Source: Maribacter spongiicola
GTDB lineage: Bacteria; Bacteroidota; Bacteroidia; Flavobacteriales; Flavobacteriaceae
Assembly: GCF_004364165.1 (NCBI RefSeq)
Contig: NZ_SOAY01000011.1
Span: 1 to 64,000, forward strand
Direction: 5' to 3'
Length of the DNA stretch: 64,000 nucleotides
Under the pieces are notes generated by a model that did not search any database, was not told where the DNA came from, and saw only the letters and a program-made list of their open reading frames with translations. Below are positions 36,225 through 44,150 of the stretch, piece after piece; positions within the stretch are counted from its first letter, which is position 1, and each line of letters begins with the position of its first letter. Made by a program: the position numbers and the translations under genes.

Positions 36225-37457
36225 TTATGCCTTTAAATTACGTATGCGATCGATTAACGGCGGATGGGAATAATGCATGAAAACATATGCCGGATGCGGA
36301 GTCAAGTTGCTAAGACTGTTTTTTGATAGCTTTTTCAATGATGTCACCAAAGGCAAAGCTGCGTAGGTGTTCTTTGCATAGTCATCTGCTTGATATTCAA
36401 ATTTTCTTGAAAAATGATTCATAAGCAAGCCGGTGATTTCTGAAATGGGACTGTATAATATTCCAAAACCGATTAATGCCGCATGAAAACTTGGTCTGTC
36501 TACACCGATTGCCAAAGAAACTTCAGGATTATTTATAAATAATGACAGTATAAATAGCATTACTCCTGTAAGTACTATTGATGTGGTTAAATTAAATATG
36601 ATGTGTTTTCTTTTATAATGCCCTATTTCATGAGCTAAAACAGCAACAATTTCTTCTTCTTCTAAATCGTTAATCAACGTGTCATATAGAGTTACGCGCT
36701 TCTCCTTTCCGAAGCCCGAGAAATAAGCATTTGCTTTTGTAGAGCGTTTTGATCCATTGATGACAAAAATGTTTTGAAGGTCAAAACCTACCTGAGCTGC
36801 GTAATTTTCTATTTTTTCTTTTAAACTGCCAGCTTCTAAAGGCTCTTGTTTGTTGAACAAGGGCACAATTAGTTTACTGTAGAATAAATTCATGAATAAG
36901 GTAAATACCGCTACAAATGCCCAAGTATATATCCAAAAGTTAGTACCTGCCCATTCAAAAAACCAAATAACTAACGATAAAATTGTACCACCAAAAATAA
37001 TGGTCATTGCCCATTGTTTTAGTTTGTCAAGAAAAAAGGTTCCTTTTGTGGTTTTATTGAATCCGAATTTTTCTTCGATTATAAAGGTTTGATAGTATGA
37101 AAACGGAATGTTGAGTATATCGCTTCCAATCATAATAATGCCAAAGAAAATCAATGCTTGTATAATAATATTCTCGCTGTTACTTTGGGCAACATTATCT
37201 ACCCAAGCAAATCCGCCGAAAAATAAAAAGGCTAAAATTAATACTAACGAAAAAATAGAGGTAAAGACACCAAACTTGTAATTGGTTAATTTATACGCTT
37301 GCGATTTTTCATATTCTTCAGCATTGTAAACATCATTTAAATCTTCTGGAATAGGGTCTTTGAATCGTTTTGCGTTCAAATAATTCATTACTGTAGCAAG
37401 TATGAATTCTGCAATCAAAATAAAAAGGATACAATAAAAGACGAATGTTTTATCCAT
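36225..37457 (-). CDS. M48 family metallopeptidase (CAAX protease 1/Ste24-like)
   Basis: The 410-aa membrane zinc protease has about seven helices and the HEIGH zinc motif at H276, E277 and H280, with a downstream FEYQADDYA segment giving the third ligand (E). It fits Ste24/HtpX-like enzymes acting on membrane proteins. Of two possible starts (37472 and 37457), the ATG at 37457 directly precedes the first helix. The gene ends 44 bases before rel and is probably expressed separately. Confidence 0.88.
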   Translation of the reverse strand: MDKTFVFYCILFILIAEFILATVMNYLNAKRFKDPIPEDLNDVYNAEEYEKSQAYKLTNYKFGVFTSIFSLVLILAFLFFGGFAWVDNVAQSNSENIIIQALIFFGIIMIGSDILNIPFSYYQTFIIEEKFGFNKTTKGTFFLDKLKQWAMTIIFGGTILSLVIWFFEWAGTNFWIYTWAFVAVFTLFMNLFYSKLIVPLFNKQEPLEAGSLKEKIENYAAQVGFDLQNIFVINGSKRSTKANAYFSGFGKEKRVTLYDTLINDLEEEEIVAVLAHEIGHYKRKHIIFNLTTSIVLTGVMLFILSLFINNPEVSLAIGVDRPSFHAALIGFGILYSPISEITGLLMNHFSRKFEYQADDYAKNTYAALPLVTSLKKLSKNSLSNLTPHPAYVFMHYSHPPLIDRIRNLKA

Positions 37458-37502
37458 ATAGTGTAGTTGCAAACGAAAACGGTAATAGAAAAAGTATAAA
37501 TA

Positions 37503-38315
37503 CTACTTGTTTATTTTTCGTTGTCGTTTCGCCTCAAAGATAAGTATTGCTGCAGATACCGAAACGTTCATAGAATCTATTTGACCTTCCATAGGTATAA
37601 TAATATTCTGAGTGCTGTTTTCTAACCATTCATCGCTAAGTCCCGAATGCTCAGTACCTACTACTATTGCGGTAGGTTCTTTAAAATCGACTGTCGTATA
37701 ATCTTTAGATGCTGACAGTGCTGCACAGAAAATTTGAAAGCCCTCTTTCTTTAAATAAGATATAATTTCTGTTGTGCTGCCCATTTTTACATTTCTAGAA
37801 AAAATGCATCCTACGCTAGAGCGAATAATATTGGGGTTGTATAAATCTGTTTTCGGGTTAGCTATTAAAACAGCATCTAAATTTGCTGCATCTGCAGTTC
37901 TAAGTAATGCACCAATATTACCAGGTTTTTCAGGAGCCTCGGCGATTAAAATCAGCGGATTTTTAGTTTCAAATTTCAATGTCGAAAGGTGGTGGTCTTT
38001 GCTTTTTGCTATTGCAATTACACCCTCGGTAGTGTCTCTGTAGGCTATTTTTTTATAAACTTCTAAGCTAACCGAAATCAGTTCTTCGGTTTTGAATGAT
38101 TTTAAAATAGCATTGTTATCGGTGTTTTCCAAAATGTCTGTGCAGTACAAAATAGTCGCTATTTTATACTGCGAACCAATGGCTAGTTGAAGTTCAAGCA
38201 AACCTTCTAATACAAAAAGCCCTGTTTTCTTGCGCTCTCTAGATTTTTCTTTTAAGAGTAAAACCTTTTTGATGAGTTGGTTTTGCAGGCTGCTTATGTG
38301 TTTTGTTTCTTGCAT
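37503..38315 (-). CDS. TrmH/SpoU-family RNA 2'-O-methyltransferase
   Basis: The 270-aa protein has an N-terminal RNA-binding domain (about 5-95, KKVLLLKEKSRERKKTGLFVLEG) and a SPOUT knot domain with PGNIGALLRTADA, GTEHSGLS and IPMEGQIDSMNVSVSAAI. It probably methylates rRNA or tRNA ribose. The frame extends to a TTG at 38324, but a -7 element covers that codon, so the ATG at 38315 is used. Confidence 0.9.
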   Translation of the reverse strand: MQETKHISSLQNQLIKKVLLLKEKSRERKKTGLFVLEGLLELQLAIGSQYKIATILYCTDILENTDNNAILKSFKTEELISVSLEVYKKIAYRDTTEGVIAIAKSKDHHLSTLKFETKNPLILIAEAPEKPGNIGALLRTADAANLDAVLIANPKTDLYNPNIIRSSVGCIFSRNVKMGSTTEIISYLKKEGFQIFCAALSASKDYTTVDFKEPTAIVVGTEHSGLSDEWLENSTQNIIIPMEGQIDSMNVSVSAAILIFEAKRQRKINK

Positions 38316-38321
38316 GAGCTG

Positions 38322-38329
38322 CAAAAATA
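38322..38329 (-). promoter_or_regulatory. -7 element of the SpoU-type gene
   Basis: TATTTTTG on the minus strand (38329 to 38322), immediately upstream of the ATG at 38315. The transcript would be leaderless or nearly so. Confidence 0.45.
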
Positions 38330-38399
38330 GTTCAATTTGGTAAGTCCGTTATATTTTATCGACTAAGCGATTTCAAAAAACAATAAATAACCAATTGAG

Positions 38400-39197
38400 A
38401 TGATGAGTAAATTTTACCTTTTAGTTTTAGCTTTGGCTATATTTTCATGTAAAGAAGCGCCAAAAAAAGAAATGATTACCGATGCGGTTGAAGAAGTAGC
38501 TGTGCAGGTAAATTTAGATAAATACCCTACTGAATTAAATAAAGTATTTGAAGCCCACGGCGGATTAAATGCTTGGAAGGGATATAAAACATTGAATTTT
38601 GAAATGCCAAATGAGAAATTCAATGAAATACAAACAATTGACCTTCATAAAAGATTCGATAAAATTTCTACACCAGATTACACACTTGGTTATGACGGTT
38701 CTGAAGTTTGGCTTTTGGATAACACGGGGGACTATAAAGGAAAACCAAAGTTTTATCATAATTTAATGTTCTACTTCTACGCAATGCCATTTGTATTGTC
38801 TGATGACGGAATAAAATATGAAGAAGTTGATGCTTTGGTTTATGACGGAGTTTCATACCCTGGATATAAGATTTCATATAATAGCGGAGTAGGAGCGTCT
38901 TCTACAGATGAGTACTATATTCATTATGATGCAAAAACATACGAAATGAGATGGTTGGGGTATACCATGACCTATTTTAGTGGTGAGCCTTCAACAAAAA
39001 TTAACTGGATCAACTATAATGATTGGGTAAAGGTTGATGCTGTTGTGCTACCGAAATCAATTACATGGCATAAAGTAGAAGAAGGCGAAATTAAAGGAGC
39101 GGCTAAAACGGTGAACTTTGAAAATGCTAGTTTGTCTACAGAAGCTAAGCCAATGGAGTTTTATGCTAAACCTGAGAATGCAGTAATTGTAGAGTAA
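38400..39197 (+). CDS. DUF6503 family lipoprotein
   Basis: The 265-aa lipoprotein (signal to cysteine 17, AIFSC) contains the HGGLNAWKGYKTLNFEMP start typical of DUF6503 proteins. A beta-rich body follows that resembles LolA/outer-membrane lipoprotein carriers, with repeated Y-x-x-x-Y and W motifs. Lipid or lipoprotein binding is a guess. A second ATG 3 bases downstream is equally possible. It is followed by a terminator, before the Moco operon. Confidence 0.72.
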   Translation: MMSKFYLLVLALAIFSCKEAPKKEMITDAVEEVAVQVNLDKYPTELNKVFEAHGGLNAWKGYKTLNFEMPNEKFNEIQTIDLHKRFDKISTPDYTLGYDGSEVWLLDNTGDYKGKPKFYHNLMFYFYAMPFVLSDDGIKYEEVDALVYDGVSYPGYKISYNSGVGASSTDEYYIHYDAKTYEMRWLGYTMTYFSGEPSTKINWINYNDWVKVDAVVLPKSITWHKVEEGEIKGAAKTVNFENASLSTEAKPMEFYAKPENAVIVE

Positions 39198-39225
39198 GGC
39201 ATTTCTCAAAATCGTATAATTTTTT

Positions 39226-39262
39226 TAAAATAGGTGCCATTTTTATGGCACCTTATTTTTTA
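39226..39262 (+). terminator. Terminator after the DUF6503 gene
   Basis: GGTGCCAT (39233-39240), loop TTTT, ATGGCACC (39245-39252), extended by A/T pairs with one bulge, then a T-run to 39261. Confidence 0.75.
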
Positions 39263-39297
39263 TACCTAACTTGGAATTTATCTAATTTTAAAGGGAT

Positions 39298-39537
39298 ATG
39301 AATGTACTTTTTTTTGGCATAACAAAAGATATTGTAGGTAGCTCTGAAATCAGTTTTTCTGATGAATTTAAGCCTGTAAATGTTGCCGAACTAAAAAAAC
39401 AACTTATTGAATCGTATCCTGAATTTTCTAAATTGAATTCATTGGCAGTGGCTGTAAATAGTGAATATGCTGATGATAATGTACTATTGAACGGCAATGA
39501 AGAAATTGCCATTATACCACCAGTAAGCGGAGGCTAA
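39298..39537 (+). CDS. moaD: Molybdopterin synthase small subunit MoaD
   Basis: The 79-aa ubiquitin-like protein ends in the required Gly-Gly (PPVSGG), where MoeB adenylates it and sulfur is added. It donates sulfur to cyclic pyranopterin monophosphate inside the MoaD2-MoaE2 complex. Its stop overlaps the moaE start by one base (TAATG), typical of translational coupling. First gene of the Moco operon; no clear TAnnTTTG element is seen ahead of it. Confidence 0.88.
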   Translation: MNVLFFGITKDIVGSSEISFSDEFKPVNVAELKKQLIESYPEFSKLNSLAVAVNSEYADDNVLLNGNEEIAIIPPVSGG

Positions 39538-39953
39538 TGAAGAAAGTTATTGAAATAGTTGATGTAATTGATACTGCTAAGGTGTATGCTGAATTAAGTG
39601 ATGCCAATAGTGGCGGAATCTGTGTTTTTGTGGGTGCCGTACGTGAGTTTACGAACAATGAAGAAGTAGTTGCTTTAGAGTTTGAAACCTATAAAGCCAT
39701 GGCGTTAAAGGAAATGGAGAAGATTGCCGACAAAGCTTTAGAAAAATGGTCACTTAATAAGGTGGTTATGAGGCATGCCGTTGGTGAAAAAGGAGTGGAA
39801 GAGCCTGTCGTTATCGTAGGTGCTTCTTCTGCGCATAGAGATGCTTGTTTTGAAGCTTGTAGATTTCTTATTGATACCTTAAAAGAAACGGTTCCTATTT
39901 GGAAGAAAGAGAAATTTAAGAATAAGACGGTATGGGTTTCGGCGCATCCTTAA
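39537..39953 (+). CDS. moaE: Molybdopterin synthase large subunit MoaE
   Basis: The 138-aa subunit converts cyclic pyranopterin monophosphate to molybdopterin. It shows GAVREFTNN near the start, HAVGEKGVEE, SAHRDACFEACRFLIDTLKE and the catalytic lysine region PIWKKEKFKN. Length is normal for the family. It overlaps moaD by a base. Downstream lies a 267-base repeat-filled gap before moaA, the only sizeable break in the operon. Confidence 0.92.
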   Translation: MKKVIEIVDVIDTAKVYAELSDANSGGICVFVGAVREFTNNEEVVALEFETYKAMALKEMEKIADKALEKWSLNKVVMRHAVGEKGVEEPVVIVGASSAHRDACFEACRFLIDTLKETVPIWKKEKFKNKTVWVSAHP

Positions 39954-40080
39954 GAAAATAGAAGTTAGAAGAGAGAGAATAGATTAAAGAAAAGAGATAA
40001 TAGAGTAGAGAAGATAGAGAGAAGAGAAGTTAGAAAATAGAATAAAGAAAATTGAGTATAGAGAAGAGAGAATTTGAACT
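39954..40080. repeat. Purine-rich low-complexity tract
   Basis: About 120 bases of almost pure A and G on the plus strand, made of repeated GAAGTTAGAA, TAGAGAAGA and GAGAGAAT-like words. Two near-copies of AGAAGTTAGAA occur near 39959 and 40024. No open frame of its own. It might form unusual DNA structures; that is inference. Confidence 0.7.
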
Positions 40081-40103
40081 CGAACTTGAATTTGTATTTG
40101 TTT

Positions 40104-40175
40104 TTTGAACTTGAATTTTAGTTTGAACTTGAATTTTAGTTTGAACTTGAATTTGAGTTTGAACTTGACTCTTGA
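40104..40175. repeat. 18-bp direct repeat array (about 4 copies)
   Basis: Consecutive units at 40104-40121, 40122-40139, 40140-40157 and 40158-40175. The first two are identical (TTTGAACTTGAATTTTAG), the third differs in its last bases and the fourth is degenerate. Half-units (GAACTTGAATTTG) flank the array on both sides, from about 40078 to 40215. No spacers, so it is not CRISPR. It directly precedes moaA. Confidence 0.82.
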
Positions 40176-40220
40176 ACTTGAACTTGTATTTTTTTGTATT
40201 TGAATTTGTATTTAAAAAGT

Positions 40221-41204
40221 ATGTTAGTAGACAACCATAATAGAGCAATTAATTACCTGCGGTTGGCGGTTACAGATCGTTGTAATCTGCGCTGTAATTA
40301 TTGTATGCCTGAGGAGGGAATCAATTTTGCAAAAAATGACAAATTGTTTACCATCGATGAGTTGGTAAGGTTAAGTGAAATTGTAGTTGCTCATGGCATT
40401 GACAAAATAAGAATTACGGGTGGCGAACCTTTTGTTCGTAAAGATCTTATGGTGCTGTTGCGTAGTTTATCCAAATTAGAAGGGCTAAATGATATATCGG
40501 TTACTACGAATGCTACGCTTATAGGTCCGCATATTAATGAATTGAAGGAGTTGGGTATTAAGAATATCAACGTAAGTATGGATGCTATTAATCGTGAGAC
40601 TTTTGAACGTATTACACGACGTAATGAATATGATGTGGTGTATAATAATATCATTCGTTTAATTACAGAAGGCTTTAATGTTCGTATTAATTTCATAGCA
40701 TTAGAAGGTCAGAACACAGAAGATATAATTCCGATGTTAGAGCTTACAAAGCATTATGATGTATCTGTGCGTTTTCTTGAAGAAATGCCTTTTAACGGCG
40801 GGTCTAAAAAATTCCAAACTATAAAATGGGATTTTAAGACAATTCTTGAACACATTAGAAATACACATTCTGAGTATTATAAATTAGAATCCCCAAAGAC
40901 ATCCACATCATTAAATTATAAAATTCCTGGTTTTAAAGGGACTTTTGGCGTAATTCCATCTTTTAGCAGAACTTTTTGCGGAAGCTGTAACCGGTTACGA
41001 ATTTCGGCTACAGGGGATGTTATCACTTGCTTATATGCTAAAGCAAGTATGAATTTAAGAGATATAATGAGAGGTGATGATGTAACTGAAAATATCAAAG
41101 AACAAATTTTAAAGGCTGTAGGTAGTAGGGCTAAAACAGGTTTTGAAGCTCAAGAAAAATATAAAGACGTATTCAGTAATTCAATGACTTCAATAGGAGG
41201 GTAA
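40221..41204 (+). CDS. moaA: GTP 3',8-cyclase MoaA (radical SAM)
   Basis: The 327-aa radical SAM enzyme starts Moco synthesis from GTP. The N-terminal cluster is bound by C21-x3-C25-x2-C28 (DRCNLRCNYC). The C-terminal cluster is bound by C253, C256 and C270 (FCGSCNRLRIS to VITC). The sequence ends in the conserved Gly-Gly (SIGG). The frame extends upstream into the repeats, but the ATG at 40221 gives the normal N-terminus. Its stop overlaps the moaC start by a base. Confidence 0.94.
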   Translation: MLVDNHNRAINYLRLAVTDRCNLRCNYCMPEEGINFAKNDKLFTIDELVRLSEIVVAHGIDKIRITGGEPFVRKDLMVLLRSLSKLEGLNDISVTTNATLIGPHINELKELGIKNINVSMDAINRETFERITRRNEYDVVYNNIIRLITEGFNVRINFIALEGQNTEDIIPMLELTKHYDVSVRFLEEMPFNGGSKKFQTIKWDFKTILEHIRNTHSEYYKLESPKTSTSLNYKIPGFKGTFGVIPSFSRTFCGSCNRLRISATGDVITCLYAKASMNLRDIMRGDDVTENIKEQILKAVGSRAKTGFEAQEKYKDVFSNSMTSIGG

Positions 41205-41677
41205 TGCAGAAAAAATTATCACATATAGATGAATCGGGTAATGCTACCATGGTAGATGTTTCTAAAAAGGTAGCTTCAGTTCGCACTGCCATTGCTAGTG
41301 GAACTATTAAATTTCCATCAGAAGTATTTAAATCGTTGTCTGATCAAGATTTTGTTGGTAAAAAGGGAAGTATAGTACAAACCGCTGTTATTGCCGGTAT
41401 ACAAGGGGTAAAGAAAACTTCAGAATTAATTCCTTTATGTCACCAAATAAACTTGTCTAAAATTAATGTAGAAATTGAACCAAGTATAGATTCATTTCAA
41501 ATTATATGTACTGTAAAATGTAATGAGAAAACTGGTGTAGAGATGGAAGCTTTAACTGGAGTTTCAATAGCAGCATTAACAATTTATGACATGTGTAAAG
41601 CTCTTTCTCAAGATATCGTGATAGGAGCAATTCAATTAGAACAAAAAACAGGAGGGAAAAATGATTTCCAACGCTAA
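41204..41677 (+). CDS. moaC: Cyclic pyranopterin monophosphate synthase MoaC
   Basis: The 157-aa enzyme finishes the pyranopterin made with MoaA. Family signatures are MVDVSKK (start of the conserved core), IPLCHQINLSK, and MEALTGVSIAALTIYDMCKAL with the active-site lysine and aspartate. Overlaps moaA by one base and mobA by 17 bases. Confidence 0.93.
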   Translation: MQKKLSHIDESGNATMVDVSKKVASVRTAIASGTIKFPSEVFKSLSDQDFVGKKGSIVQTAVIAGIQGVKKTSELIPLCHQINLSKINVEIEPSIDSFQIICTVKCNEKTGVEMEALTGVSIAALTIYDMCKALSQDIVIGAIQLEQKTGGKNDFQR

Positions 41678-42254
41678 GTTATACGGATTAGTGCTTTCTG
41701 GAGGAAAAAGTACAAGAATGGGAGAGGATAAGGGGTTAATAACTTATCATGATTTACCACAACGTGAACATTTATATCATTTGTTGAACGAAGTTTGCGA
41801 GCAAACATTTCTAAGTATTCGAAAAGATCAAGAGAAAGAAATTCCAAATACTTTTAATACCATAATTGATAAGGATGATTTTAGAGGTCCATACAATGGC
41901 TTATTATCCGCGCATATTGCACATCCGGAAGCGGCTTGGTTAGTGTTAGCGTGCGATTTACCGTTAATGGATAAAAAGGCACTGCAAGAATTAATCGTTG
42001 CTAGAAATACGGAGAAGATAGCTAGCGCATTTGCAGATGCAACTAACCCATTACCTGAGCCACTTTGCGCAATTTGGGAACCAGAAGCGCTTAAGCAATC
42101 TATAGCTTATTTAGAAGCAGGCAATGGTTCTTGCCCTAGGAAATTTTTGATTAATGCCGATGTGAATTTGGTGTTTCCAAAACAAAAAGAAGTACTGCTC
42201 AATGCCAATTCAAGAGCAGAATATGAAGAAGCGCTACTTAAAATAGCTCTATGA
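41661..42254 (+). CDS. mobA: Molybdenum cofactor guanylyltransferase MobA
   Basis: The 197-aa nucleotidyltransferase attaches GMP to molybdopterin. It has the GTP-binding signature LSGGKSTRMGEDKGL and the acidic metal site ACDLPLMD. Its presence suggests the cell makes the bis-MGD form used by DMSO-reductase-type enzymes, although no such enzyme gene lies in the window. Overlaps moaC by 17 bp and moeB by 4 bp. Confidence 0.9.
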   Translation: MISNAKLYGLVLSGGKSTRMGEDKGLITYHDLPQREHLYHLLNEVCEQTFLSIRKDQEKEIPNTFNTIIDKDDFRGPYNGLLSAHIAHPEAAWLVLACDLPLMDKKALQELIVARNTEKIASAFADATNPLPEPLCAIWEPEALKQSIAYLEAGNGSCPRKFLINADVNLVFPKQKEVLLNANSRAEYEEALLKIAL

Positions 42255-43324
42255 ACGAAGAACGTTATCAAAGACAAATAAATTTAAATGGTTTTGGAAT
42301 TGAAGGACAGCAAAAACTTAACCAGGCCAAAGTGCTTGTGGTTGGTGCTGGCGGATTAGGAGTTCCTGTTTTAACCTATTTAAATGCTATGGGTGTGGGT
42401 ACTTTAGGTATCGTAGATGCTGATGTGGTTTCTTTATCTAATTTACATCGTCAGGTATTGTATACGGAAGATATGGTTGGTACTTCTAAAGTATTAGCCG
42501 CTAAAGATCAATTGTTGCGTCAAAATTCTAATACTCAAATAGAAACTTATCAAACCTATTTAACTGTCGCTAATGCTCTTGATATTATCAAAGAATATGA
42601 TGTAATTGTTGATGCTACAGATAATTTTCCAACTAGGTATTTAATTAATGATGCTTGTGTAATTGAGAATAAACCATTTGTATATGGGGCATTACATGCT
42701 TTTGAAGGTCAGGTAAGTGTGTTTAATTATCTAGGCGGACCAACATATCGTTGTTTGTTCCCTACCATGCCTGCGGCAGATGCGGTGCCTAATTGTAATG
42801 AAAATGGCGTATTAGGTATTTTGCCTGGTATTATTGGTAATCTACAAACTTTAGAAGTAGTAAAGATTATTGCAGAAATAGGAGAGGTGTTATCAGGCGT
42901 ACTGTTAATTTTTGACACGCTTACTCAACGAACACAACAAATGAAGTTCAAGTTGCAACCAGGTAACAATGAAATTAAAACACTCGCAACTAGCTACGAG
43001 TTTGACTGTGAGCTTCCTTTGAAATCAGTAAAAGCTGAAGAATTTAATACCATTCTGATGGAACAGGCTGTTGAGCTAATTGATGTGCGCACTGTAAAAG
43101 AATTTCAAAGACAACATTTAAAAGAAGCCAAACATATTCCTTTAGGTGAACTCACCAATAGAGTGGCTGAGGTTGATTTAGAAACGACGGTTTATGTTAT
43201 TTGCCAATCTGGTGTACGAAGTAAAAAGGCAATTATCAAGATGCAAGAATTATTCCCAGGTAAAGATTTTGTCATTGTAAGCGGAGGTATGAACCAGATG
43301 AAAAATTATGTTGATACCTATTGA
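42251..43324 (+). CDS. moeB: Molybdopterin-synthase adenylyltransferase MoeB fused to a rhodanese domain
   Basis: The 357-aa protein has an E1-like domain (about 1-250, VVGAGGLGVPVLTYL for ATP) that adenylates MoaD. It is fused to a rhodanese domain (about 265-357) with persulfide cysteine C318 (CQSGVRS), as in eukaryotic MOCS3. The usual zinc CxxC pair reads P-T165-Y-R-C168 here, and the second CxxC is replaced by a single C (EFDCEL), so the zinc site looks lost. C168 and PNCNENG remain. Overlaps mobA by 4 and the TauE gene by 17 bases. Confidence 0.9.
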   Translation: MNEERYQRQINLNGFGIEGQQKLNQAKVLVVGAGGLGVPVLTYLNAMGVGTLGIVDADVVSLSNLHRQVLYTEDMVGTSKVLAAKDQLLRQNSNTQIETYQTYLTVANALDIIKEYDVIVDATDNFPTRYLINDACVIENKPFVYGALHAFEGQVSVFNYLGGPTYRCLFPTMPAADAVPNCNENGVLGILPGIIGNLQTLEVVKIIAEIGEVLSGVLLIFDTLTQRTQQMKFKLQPGNNEIKTLATSYEFDCELPLKSVKAEEFNTILMEQAVELIDVRTVKEFQRQHLKEAKHIPLGELTNRVAEVDLETTVYVICQSGVRSKKAIIKMQELFPGKDFVIVSGGMNQMKNYVDTY

Positions 43325-44084
43325 GCAATTGGTGTTTTTATGCATTGGTTTTTTTATCATTGCGACCTTGTATTCTTCTGTAGGTTTTGGTGGTGGCTCT
43401 AGCTATTTGGCATTATTGACACTTGTATTGACTAGTTTTTTTGCCATCCGGTCTATTGCATTGGTTTGTAATTTGGTGGTAGTTTCAGGTAGTACGTATC
43501 TCTATTTTAAAAATAGTCATGCAAAACTAAAAGATTTTCTTCCTTTTGTTTTGGCGAGTATTCCGTTAGCATACATAGGCGCAACATTCCGATTAAAAGA
43601 AAGCGTTTTTTTTATAATTTTAGGGTGTTCACTTATTCTTTCCGCATTGTTTTTGGCTGTTCAGACGGTTGAAATTGATAAATCAAAAAAAGAAGTGGAA
43701 GATTACCCTAACTATTTAAGTTATGTGTTAGGGGCGGGAATCGGATTGTTATCAGGATTAGTAGGCATCGGTGGAGGTATATTTTTAGCTCCCGTTCTAA
43801 ATCATTTACGATGGAATAAAGCTATAAAAATAGCTGCTCTTGCCAGTTTCTTTATTTTGGTTAATTCGGTTTCCGGATTATTTGGATTGATAACAAGCGA
43901 TTCATTGTCATTACCGTGGCGAGAGACTATTTGCTTGGTTATAGCGGTTCTTCTTGGCGGACAGTTAGGTATTCGCATCAGTCTTAAAAAACTTTCGGCA
44001 AATGGGATTAAAAGGGTTACTGCTTTATTGGTATTTGTAGTAGGTATTCGAGTATTATTGGTTAATGGTTTGAGCTTGTTTTAA
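43308..44084 (+). CDS. TauE/SafE family permease (probable sulfite/organosulfur exporter)
   Basis: The 258-aa membrane protein has about eight helices and the TauE/SafE glycine-rich repeats GFGGGSSYLAL and LVGIGGGIFLAPVL in the two halves. The family exports sulfite, sulfoacetate or other anions. It is embedded in the Moco operon, overlapping moeB by 17 bp and followed by moeA. A molybdate or sulfur-anion role is possible but not shown. No ModABC molybdate importer is in the window. Confidence 0.85.
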   Translation: MLIPIEQLVFLCIGFFIIATLYSSVGFGGGSSYLALLTLVLTSFFAIRSIALVCNLVVVSGSTYLYFKNSHAKLKDFLPFVLASIPLAYIGATFRLKESVFFIILGCSLILSALFLAVQTVEIDKSKKEVEDYPNYLSYVLGAGIGLLSGLVGIGGGIFLAPVLNHLRWNKAIKIAALASFFILVNSVSGLFGLITSDSLSLPWRETICLVIAVLLGGQLGIRISLKKLSANGIKRVTALLVFVVGIRVLLVNGLSLF

Positions 44085-44150
44085 AATTTCAAATTAATAT
44101 TGCTACAAATCTTCAAGAGTAAAGTTTATAATAGTTTTACCTTTAAATCT

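Noticed and set aside
40104..40175. Repeat array as a CRISPR
   Set aside because: Units are directly adjacent, there are no unique spacers, no palindromic repeat and no cas genes.
40030..40248. A minus-strand open frame of about 72 codons made of KFKF/QVQT-like repeats
   Set aside because: It is the translation of the 18-bp repeat array and neighbouring low-complexity DNA; it has no start context and overlaps the moaA start region.
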